A DNA stretch of 64,000 nt from Strongylocentrotus purpuratus (taxonomy: Eukaryota > Echinodermata > Echinoidea > Camarodonta > Strongylocentrotidae), in the NCBI RefSeq assembly GCF_000002235.5, contig NW_022145596.1, forward strand, positions 660,001 through 724,000, given 5' to 3'. Both the position numbers and the translations under genes were made by a program. The notes beneath the pieces were generated by a model. It was given only the letters and a program-made list of their open reading frames with translations, ran no database searches and was not told where the DNA came from. The stretch's first letter is position 1. Each line of letters opens with the position of its first letter. Positions 55,702-64,000 of this stretch are shown in pieces.

Positions 55702-57640
55702 GAAAGAGATACAGGTCTATAATCAGAATTGATATGATCTTTATACCTTTGAAGTGAGGACAAAGCCCTACATCCACTGAATTGATTTGCATTCATCTTG
55801 AGATCCATCCACTGTCCCCATTGAAACTCAAACAGCCAGCCAGAGGAGAGGTAAAAAACAAGTTTTTGTTGGAACACCTAACTGATTGGTCAAAGCACTT
55901 TGCATACCTTTACTCATACATGAATGACTGAAATATTCACCAGAGGTTGTCTTAATGTGCTATTCTTTTGGACTCTATTTATCTCCTTAAGGTTTGATTT
56001 GCCACTAATTAGAAAAGATCAAAGCTTGCCTTAGTTTGTTAAGTGGTCCAAAGACTACACAGATTTCATGATTAGTGATCTCATTCAGTACAAGGATCTT
56101 GATATGTAGAGTGCTATGTTTGGAAATTGGAAAAAGCTTGAAAATTATTTCTTTTGGACTGCATGTGGTGACATAAATATAGTGCCTCTAAATTAGTTTG
56201 ATACTGAAACTAATTGAAAAGTAAAAGTTGCATTGTCAGCATTTCTTTGAATACAATGTGCCAACGTTTATGTATCTAGGTCAAACTGACTCTACCAGCA
56301 TTGGACATTCAAACATCATTGGCAGACAGCTCAATGCTTTTGATGATTAACTTAAGTTCAAAACTTGTAGAGTCATGCTTAAAGTAAAGTTTATGGTTTA
56401 TGTTATGAAACTTTGAGTTGTGGCAAAGGAACTGCATTTTCCAGCAAAGGTGCCTATAAGGCAGTCAGAATTATTTACCATATATTGGACTACATGTATG
56501 GTGTTTATTGATTGACATGGTCTTCCTCATTTTCTATCTTCAATGTGTTTTGTTACCATGACTAGAAATTGTTATAAATATGTCAAACAGGTATAGCAGT
56601 TGTCTTTTTATTTTGAATCTGAACAGGCAGCTCAAGTTCTGTTGGATTCAGTAAGACTTAGTTTTCCACCACTACTAGAACTCCTTCAAAAGGATGATCT
56701 TTTTCTGTTGCTGCTAACTTGGACAAAAAGGCTATATATGAGTTTAGCTGGTAGCAACAATTATAAAAAAACAAGGCACTTATGTGGCATTAAGAATCTT
56801 TCCTAAAACATTACTTGTTTTAGTCATGTAGGATGAATAGGACACATCTCTGAAAGCAGTGAAATGAATAGAACATAAACAGAAAAGTGTGCATGATTGT
56901 GTTTGTTGTACAAAAGGCTTCTTGGTACCTACGTGTGTTGATCAGTGTGCATAAAACACTTGCTGCTCTTTAATACTCGGGGTAAGGAATTTGTGAAAAA
57001 ATTCCCCCAAATTGGAGAAACTCTGACTGACAAAAATATGATTATAGTGTAATAAGTGGTTTGATGCTGCATACCAAACAACCTAGGATGCTACAAGGCT
57101 AGTTCACTCAATATAAGGCTAACAACATCTTGCAAATAATGTGTGTATGTCCATAAAAGCTGGAATTTTGAAATATATACTTGTTGATGCTTTAATGAAC
57201 AGTCATGAAAGACTTGGAAGTTTGTTTTTTTTTTTTTATTAAAAGAACTTGTATTAAATAACCATTTTTTCGCAAGATGCGATTTTATGCAATGATATCA
57301 TGATTTCTGATATGTTAAACATAACCAACTTCATTTCCATGGTGAATATTATAAAGTCTCCGCATTTACAATTTCAAAGTGAAGATATGTTGTTTTTTTT
57401 CCTGTTACTTCTCTCTTCTAATATTGATTTTTTTAAATAAATTATAATTAGAAGACAAAGAAAAAAATAATTATCTTTGATTTCAGTCTAGAAATGTCTC
57501 ACCTGAAGAATAGAGAGACTTATTGTCAACCAAAAACCATGGCTGTCATTGGAAATGTATGTTTTTTATTCTTTTATTTGATATGCTTTGCCAAACTATG
57601 ATAGATGCTGGTCAAATCATGGCCTTATCATTCAATAAAT
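55702..57640 (+). other. Probable Gemin5 3' UTR
   Basis: AT-rich sequence after the stop. AATAAA motifs occur at 57436-57441 and 57634-57639. The frame at 56600-56806 has a possible upstream acceptor (CTGAACAG) but no matching donor was found in the last exon. Confidence 0.45.
57634..57639 (+). terminator. Candidate polyadenylation signal (AATAAA)
   Basis: A canonical hexamer about 1.9 kb after the Gemin5 stop codon, just before a cluster of MITEs. The motif at 57436 is an alternative. Confidence 0.3.
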
Positions 57641-57760
57641 GTTTTTAAAACATTAATATTTTTAAACAGTATAATTGTCTATATTTGCTGTCATATTTGC
57701 ATGTGTATTCAGTTCAAATCATCATTTCACAAGACCAGTTGATACAGCTTAACCTTGATA

Positions 57761-57933
57761 CTGTCAAACCTGTCTATAGCGACAAACCCAAGGGAAACAC
57801 AAAGAGTGACCTTTGTAGACAGGTGGTATTTGTAGACAGGTTCCCTTAGTACATGTTTCAATGAAAAACCATTTCAAGGGAAACAAACAATGTGGTCCTT
57901 GTAGACAGGTGGTCACTAAAGCAGGTTTGACTG
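57761..57933. mobile_element. Tc1/mariner-like MITE, copy 2
   Basis: TIRs CTGTCAAACCTGTC and GCAGGTTTGACTG are flanked by TA (57759-57760 and 57934-57935). The interior repeats GTAGACAGGTGGT and AAGGGAAACA motifs. Related to 20787-20938. Confidence 0.8.
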
Positions 57934-58048
57934 TACAAAGAACACTGTCAAACAAATTATCATTATAAGAAGGTGATTATTATTTGTCTTGTTGTGATAT
58001 TCTATTGTTTTGAGCCATGATATGCATTCAACAAGATTTCAATATTAA

Positions 58049-58447
58049 AGGTAAAGACCAGTATTGGAAACGCCCCAATTTCAAAAAATGAAATGGAAGC
58101 TCTTATTACCAATCATGTGAAAGAATATGTTTTGACTAATACATGATGATAAAAAAATTGCCGGGAAACCACCTACTAATTCATATATTTGGTAATTTAG
58201 TTTATCTACATGGTCTGTGAGAGATAAACGCATGTGTCGTGCACGTGTGCGTATAGTCCCATATACATCTTTCTGTGTACAGTGCTTGTAACTTTACGAA
58301 GACTGGGCCATATTTCTTATCATTTTGAAGATTCCAGAACCTTGCAGTACACACCAATACTTATATGCTAGATGATCAACCTTTTCTGATCGATTCCACA
58401 ACCTTTCTTTCACAATGCAATCGCATGACCATAACTGGTCTTTACCT
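58049..58447. mobile_element. TTAA-flanked MITE, family R400, complete copy
   Basis: 399 bp starting AGGTAAAGACCAGT and ending ACTGGTCTTTACCT, a perfect 14-bp inverted repeat, with TTAA at 58045-58048 and 58448-58451. It closely matches 36406-36808. The TTAA flanks recall piggyBac-type insertion, although the AGG end is not the usual CCC. Confidence 0.85.
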
Positions 58448-59002
58448 TTAAAGGTTATTATCTTGTATCAAGGATGTTCCTCTCATTATAAAGTGAATGT
58501 CCAGTGTACCAGAAGTATTTGACTAGACATTCAGGGAGTTATGTAACATATAATATTTAGGCCTACATAATTGGGGTGGGGAAAACGATGTAAAATACAG
58601 AATATGGAGAGTTGGTTATAACAAAATACAGCATTCTCCTTACCAAGTTACACTGTATGAATTCATAATACATGTATATAATGGCTATTGCATGAACTCA
58701 TATAGGGAAAGATTGACCAGGTACAGGGATCATGCTTAACAAGAAGGATTTCTTTGACACCCCCTGGGAATCGTCATTGCATGCACACCAGGCTCATTTT
58801 CAAAGAGGAAAAAAGTGAGATATGAAACAAGATTCAAATATCTTTTTTTCCACCTGTTCACATGTGGAATATAATCCAATTAAATATTCTTATCCCTCTT
58901 TCTGATAGGTATTTTTAAAAGTGCACAAATGAGCGCTGAATAAAGATTGCAGCCTCACTAATTAGTGAAATTTTGTGGCTTACGTTTGAAAAACTGTCTT
59001 AA

Positions 59003-59189
59003 AGCAACAGTGTCCTACTTGTAGCTACTTGCTCCCTCTATATAGAAAACAATGCCTAATCGGTGACCATTGGTCCCCCATGATCCTCTTTTTCTTATGT
59101 TAATTGAGAGCCAAGTTGATGAGATAACCACCTGTCCAGTGACCTTGCAGGGTGGTCTAAACCCTTCTATAAACTAGTACAGATAAGCT
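59003..59189 (+). mobile_element. TTAA-flanked MITE, family R180, copy 3
   Basis: It has the same interior as 30012-30208, with TTAA at 58999-59002 and 59190-59193. Sense orientation, in the region downstream of Gemin5. Confidence 0.8.
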
Positions 59190-59479
59190 TTAAATTGTGT
59201 GTGAACAGCCCTTTCATTTGGGCAGCAGAAGAATCTCTCCGATAGTCTATCTTGATCCTACTTTTGGCATCCATCAAGTTGATGTATGCAAGATCACATA
59301 CGTGTGATTTCTCTTACATGAGCCATACAGCTATACAACTCCCTAGAGAATTATACAAAATAAAAGGAAAGTTTTTTACTCTACTTGCCATAAAGTTCAA
59401 GATTCTTACACAGAAAGTTTCACTGTACATATGTAATTTGTCAACATTTTCATATCAAACATATTTTACCCATTTTATT

Positions 59480-59750
59480 CCTCTCTCTCTCTCTTTTCTC
59501 TTTCTCTCTCTTTTCTCTTTCTCTCTCTCTCTCTTTTCTCTTTCTCCCCCCCCCTCTCTTTTCTCTCTCTCTCTCTCTTCTCTTTCTCTCCTCTCTTCTC
59601 TCTCTCTCTCTCTTTTCTCTTTCTCTCTCTTTTCTCTTTCTCTCTCTTTTCTCTTTCTCTCTCTCTTCTCTTTCTCCCCCTCTCTCTCTCTTCTCTTTCT
59701 CTCCTCTCTCTCTCTCTTTTTTTTTCTCTCTCTCTCTTTCTCTTTCTCAC
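59480..59750. repeat. CT-rich satellite
   Basis: About 270 bp of (CT)n/(CTTT)n. Long open frames on both strands (Ser/Leu/Phe or Arg/Glu/Lys) are artefacts of this repeat. Confidence 0.95.
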
Positions 59751-59880
59751 TCAATGACTCCATTGCTATCTCTTTCTCTCTAACCAACTTTAAATTTCTA
59801 TCCCTCTCACCCCCAATACATACTTCTTTCTTATTCACAGCTTCATTCTTTCTTATGTAATCATGTATACAACATTTCTG

Positions 59881-60520
59881 TTCTTGGATGTTCCATCATA
59901 AGCTGATGCTTAATGAGGTAAAAACCATGCTTCTCATTGTTGGAATATCCAGAAAAGTAGCACAGATAAATATTAGTTATAAAGCATTTGGAGACTCAGA
60001 AGTACAACCATCAAGCTCTGTGAGAAATGTTGGTGTATGGCTCAATTCTCGTTTAAACATGGAGAAAGCTCAAATCCAGCACATATGCAAATCTGACATT
60101 TATATGTTAAACAACCTCCATCACATCTATACATTATTAGATCTGAAACACAGTGAAAGCCTCGTCCATGCATAGCAGTAGGCTTGATTATTGTAAAGGA
60201 TTTTTGTTTGGTTTGCCAGATTTACAAATAATGAATTTGCAGCCTGTTCAGAATGCCTATGCAAGACTTGTGGCGAATTCCTGATTTTCCCCCTATATTA
60301 CACCTGTTTTTTTTCTCCATCACAGCACAGTAGAGTATATTTGTATAATAGCTGCACTATATAAATTGACCCTTGTATATAATCTCCCAATAGAGTGACG
60401 AGATTACATCCATCCAACTCAAATCGCTTTCCATCGTCTACTAGCTGAGAAGATGTGGGTTTAATAATATACTGGCTGTATGGAGGGCATTATGAGATTT
60501 GGTTTGTATTGCTTGGTGTT
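59881..60520 (+). mobile_element. Decayed LINE reverse transcriptase C-terminal fragment
   Basis: The translation WMFHHKLMLNEVKTMLLIVG, VGVWLNSRLNM and LVHA, then frame-broken LDYC-like and HWLP-like stretches, matches the thumb and C-terminal region of CR1/L2-type LINEs (LNxxKTExLxxG, RNLGVxxD). Several stops interrupt it after about 60175. Old and partial. Confidence 0.75.
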
Positions 60521-61773
60521 TGTTAGGTAAGCCATTCAAAGCTCATTAGATTTACTAGCCTAATTAGAGAAATGTTCATTAAGATGAGATAATCTTTACA
60601 GAAAATCATCGCAAGTAGATCTACACGTTGATGGATTATCGGACGTACAGAAAGCAGATACAATATGGTTAACTCACATGTATGTGTTAGGCCAAATAAA
60701 ATAAAAAACATCTTACATTTTTGAAAAATAGGAAGGAGGAGGCCCTTTTTTTTTCTTCAAAATGGCTGCTCGGTAAATTTTCCCTGACAGTTGGGCTATT
60801 TTTCAAGATGGCCGCCGGCATTTAAAAAAAAAAAAAAAATTTAATAAGAAATAGATCCATTTTAGCAGTGTTTTTCATGTTTTTTTTCTTTAAAAAAAGG
60901 AAGCGGGCAGGGACGCTAAACATGTATATTTTTTTAATGGCCTTAAGATATATTGATGCTGAGTGGGGGATTCACATCCATGGAGTTGGCCTACCATTGA
61001 ATCTAAATAGTTGGACTATCTATCACCAATTTACAAAACTATCCAAGGTAGCTCACACAGGAAATCAGCAGTTGCCCATTGCTTTGTGTTCATACTTGAC
61101 ATTAGAGCCAATTTTCCCTTTAAGATGATTCAAATGTAATACAATCCTGGAGTATATCAACAGTGAATCTAAAAGAGCGAGATAGGATATATATCAGCTA
61201 GTCCCATGTGAATGATTTAGCATCTGCTGGGAGATGAGAATTTAACTACAAATTTGCATTTCCCTGGTCTGTTTCACACCTAAAATGCAACAAGATTCCT
61301 TAGAAACAGATTTAATCCGTGTCTTATGCGACATCCTTTCCAAGAGTTCATAACTCCTCTTCTAGTAGCATGTACACGTTACAAAACAACTACACAGTAC
61401 ATCTCAACTTCATCTTACTACTCGCTATAATCTATCATCAAATAAATTCATATTATGTGTTCCATAGGCTAGCTTTCAAAACAGTAAAAAAAAGGAGAAA
61501 TTGATTTGAAGGATCAAATTTCAAAGGAAATATTAAAACAAAATGAGTAAAATCAGCATATTTACACTTGTATGCAAATTTGGAAAATGAGTTAACACAT
61601 CATTTCAAGCCTTATTTAAAAAGAAATTTTTGACAATTTCACCTTCCAATAATCTTGAATAAATTGTTAGTTAGTATCCCTAACCATCTTACAGACTGAG
61701 TCATGTATGTGAAAGAGAGATTGATATAAGACCGTATGGAACAGAGCATCTATATTCAACACACATCTCTTAA
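60521..61773. other. AT-rich sequence, nothing recognised
   Basis: Contains a poly-A tract near 60823-60840 and short AT-rich open frames. I see no exon, RNA gene or clear mobile element. Confidence 0.5.
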
Positions 61774-61946
61774 AGCGTGTGTGCACGAGGTTGGCCAGAG
61801 GGATTAGACCTCCTTGTAAGGTCGCTGACAGGTGGTTATCTCAACAACATAAGAAAAAGAGGATCATGGGGGACCAACAGGCACCAATTAGACATTGTTT
61901 GCTTTATAGAGGGTGCAAGTAGCTATAAGTAGTGCAGTGGGTCTTT
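61774..61946 (-). mobile_element. TTAA-flanked MITE, family R180, copy 4 (inverted)
   Basis: It contains AAGAAAAAGAGGATCATGGG and GGGACCAACAGGCACC in the same order as 31163-31348, with TTAA at 61770-61773. Its right end is less clear. Confidence 0.7.
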
Positions 61947-63514
61947 ATTCTTTAAGATCAAACCTTACAAACAACATCCAAAAACATTTTTTTATACATG
62001 TTATCAACAGATTTATTACTTCACTTTTCCACAGGCTCATTTACATTTTCAACACAATTGCATCTTATGCATGGACTTGAATGATGTCATGAACTAGTAC
62101 AGACAATTGAACACTCAGGATGCCTGCCATTACCTAACACACTTAGTGCTAATTTAAAGCATATGGAACATAAAGAAAAACAAATCCAGAGCTGCACTCT
62201 CCAGTTAGGGGAAATTGATAGGGGTACAAAGTTTCCTAATGCAGCTTTTCAACCTCCAGAATTGTTTAGGTCTTCCTAAACCAATTCCATGGGATGTCAT
62301 AAGGCCATTTCCCCTCAATCTCCACAAATGAAAAGTCAATTTATATTTTCAACTTTTAAAAAATTGCTTTGGCATTCTAAAAATCATTCCCCTGGGATGC
62401 TGAAAAGCAATATTCATTTTAATCAAGACATCCATAGGGTAAACAATCGTCTGACAAAGAGCTTGTTTATAATACATTGTGAATACATTCATTTCACTAC
62501 ATCTCCAACCACTGGTAAAAAATAAACATATCTTACATAACTAACCTCATACATGTACAGGTGTATATACATTCTGAGTGTAGCATTTTCTATTTCATGA
62601 TTTTCTCATCACGTAACAAATACATAGCTAATAAAATTTGGTAATTGATTCTAGGTCAAACAGACTATCCAATACACTTAATGTGACTTGGTTAGAATAA
62701 CTCTTTTACTGAATTGGTAAGGTTATGAAATTGTCTTCTGGGCACCATCCCCATCTTATCAAAAGTTGTGATTAATCTGAATGTACCACAAATTAAGTTG
62801 AGTTCATATTGCAACATCATACAAGAGACATAGGATATTGTTGTGAATCTACGGTTGAATGGATGACTTAATAAATTCAAGGCAATAGCAACTATTTACA
62901 AGACAGGGCCCAGGTTTCACATTAATACAAAAAGTCTGAAGTTGTGACAACCAAAAGGCTCCTACAATGGCTTTAAAGGCTTAAAAAAAAAAAGAACATG
63001 CGAAGGGAGAAAACTAGATTTCAACCAGCTTATCAGTAAAATAAAGTTATGACAGATGTCAGCAACCACACAAAAAAATATGAGTCAATAAAAAACGCAT
63101 GATGGAGGTAAGTGAAATGTAAATTTGCAATGTTTTTACATATTTCGACATGGAATACACATGAATAAACATTACCAAGAAAATAAAATCTGAAATCAGA
63201 TATATGGCTGGTCACATACCATCGATAACAATAAAGATACCAATAATGAAAGCAATAAACTGTACAGGTAAAATTGCATTGGACATAAGCTAATAAATAC
63301 AAGCTAACGACCACTATATGTTTTCTTCATACGCTGAATTTTTTGTTACTGATATGTGAGCAACCCCTAGGGAACCTAGTCTGTAAACAAGACAAATGGG
63401 ACCCCAAAACAAACCCTTTTATTACTTGGTTCAAAGTTCAAACACCCTATTTTTCTGAACATTCCAGGCAAAAAAGGAACCCAATGAATCTTATTCTTAG
63501 AATATCCTGTTTAA
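61947..63514. other. AT-rich sequence, nothing recognised
   Basis: Only short open frames, none with family features or splice support. I see nothing else to annotate. Confidence 0.5.
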
Positions 63515-63790
63515 TAGTAATAATAATAATAGGCATTTCCATAGCGCCATCTATCTAGATATTCTATTCCGAGGCGCATTTCTTATTACCCCGTCTTTAG
63601 CCTAGCTGCCATTACAGCGCTCTAGCATTTCAAGGAATTAATTCCTGGAAGTTACCCATTTACCTCACCTGGGTTGAGTGTGGCAAATGAAGATTAATGC
63701 CTTGCCAAAGGACATTAGTGCCATATCGGGGATCGAACCACAACCTTTGAATTTCAAGCCAAGTGCTTAAACCACTCAACTACGACACTT
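63515..63790 (-). repeat. tRNA-derived SINE family B, near full length
   Basis: Read on the minus strand it has a head (GTAGTTGAGTGGTTTAAGC, B box GGTTCGATCCCC), the shared body (CACACTCAACCCAGGTGA, GCTAGAGCGCTGTAA) and an (ATT)n tail. Matches 10855-11122. Confidence 0.8.
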
Positions 63791-63819
63791 CCATTTCATA
63801 GAATTAACAAGGGAGAAAC

Positions 63820-63937
63820 AGTCCTTTTCAGGACTACACACCCCCAAGAAAGATTACCGAGTCAGAGTCCTTTTCAGGACTCCTCAACCCTCTTTCTCTC
63901 TCTCTCACATGGTGCACCCGCAAGCCTACTGTATAAG
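63820..63937 (+). repeat. Interspersed repeat with histone-type 3'-end signals, copy 2
   Basis: AGTCCTTTTCAGGACT hairpins lie at 63820-63835 and 63866-63881. CCCCAAGAAAGA follows the first (CAAGAAAGA at 63845-63853, 9 bases after the hairpin). The segment then continues CACATGGTGCACCC and CAAGCCTACTGTATA as in copy 1. Only the 3' half of copy 1 is shared. Confidence 0.8.
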
Positions 63938-64000
63938 GGAGAATCTGTTACAAAATATGCGGTACATTCCCCTAAGACAATTAAAAATGATATTACAGGG

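Noticed and set aside
56600-56806. Possible last Gemin5 exon (FPPLLELL...LLLL)
   Set aside because: An acceptor-like CTGAACAG precedes it, but I found no in-phase donor in the terminal exon and the similarity to the human end is weak. Kept only as an open question.
59455-59860. Long open frames on both strands (Ser/Leu-rich and Arg/Glu-rich)
   Set aside because: They span a CT-rich simple repeat; the composition explains the lack of stops.
60715-60900. Possible exon around AAAATGGCTGCTC and AAGATGGCCGCC
   Set aside because: Short frames with poly-A/T tracts and no splice or family support.

Overview
The window looks like echinoderm DNA, most likely from a sea urchin. The evidence is: AT-rich sequence; intron-rich animal genes whose exons were pieced together here from splice sites and reading phase; TTAGGG repeats; tRNA-derived SINEs; many fold-back MITEs; and repeat copies carrying a stem-loop plus CAAGAAAGA signal of the kind known from sea urchin histone mRNA 3' ends.

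Layout. (1) 1027-13272, + strand: the 3' part of a VEGF-receptor-type receptor tyrosine kinase. Seventeen exons encode Ig domains equivalent to VEGFR Ig3-Ig7, one transmembrane helix, a split kinase domain and a His-rich tail. The 5' end lies to the left of the window. A long 3' UTR follows, to perhaps 16.8 kb. (2) 18591-25528, - strand: a complete seven-exon gene for a 323-residue, Ser-rich protein of unknown function. Its second intron carries a 5'-truncated LINE with a 9-bp target-site duplication. (3) 25.5-27.47 kb: a repeat-rich intergenic region with a LINE relic and a duplicated block of about 200 bp around ATG/GAT microsatellites. (4) 27471-55701, + strand: a 26-exon Gemin5 gene (1768 residues) with two WD40 propellers, a linker, a TPR-like domain and a long acidic tail. 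Every exon phase joins cleanly. Intron 20 holds a whole-looking antisense Ty3/gypsy LTR retrotransposon (43418-50914) whose two 589-bp LTRs look identical. (5) 55.7-64 kb: the Gemin5 3' UTR, then gene-free DNA with MITEs, a LINE relic, a CT-rich satellite, a tRNA-derived SINE and a second copy of the histone-signal repeat.

The three genes do not form a pathway. The VEGF receptor is a cell-surface receptor kinase, Gemin5 is the cytoplasmic snRNA-binding subunit of the SMN complex, and the middle gene is unassigned. The receptor and the middle gene are tail-to-tail; the middle gene and Gemin5 are head-to-head.

The most interesting observations concern repeats acting on genes: histone-type 3'-end signals inside an interspersed repeat; a Gemin5 splice acceptor now supplied by a SINE tail, with a copy of the older acceptor left upstream; a 30-bp inverted repeat enclosing telomeric repeats beside a Gemin5 donor; and inverted MITE copies tightly flanking Gemin5 exons 4-5. 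All family names come from reading the sequence; no database search was run.
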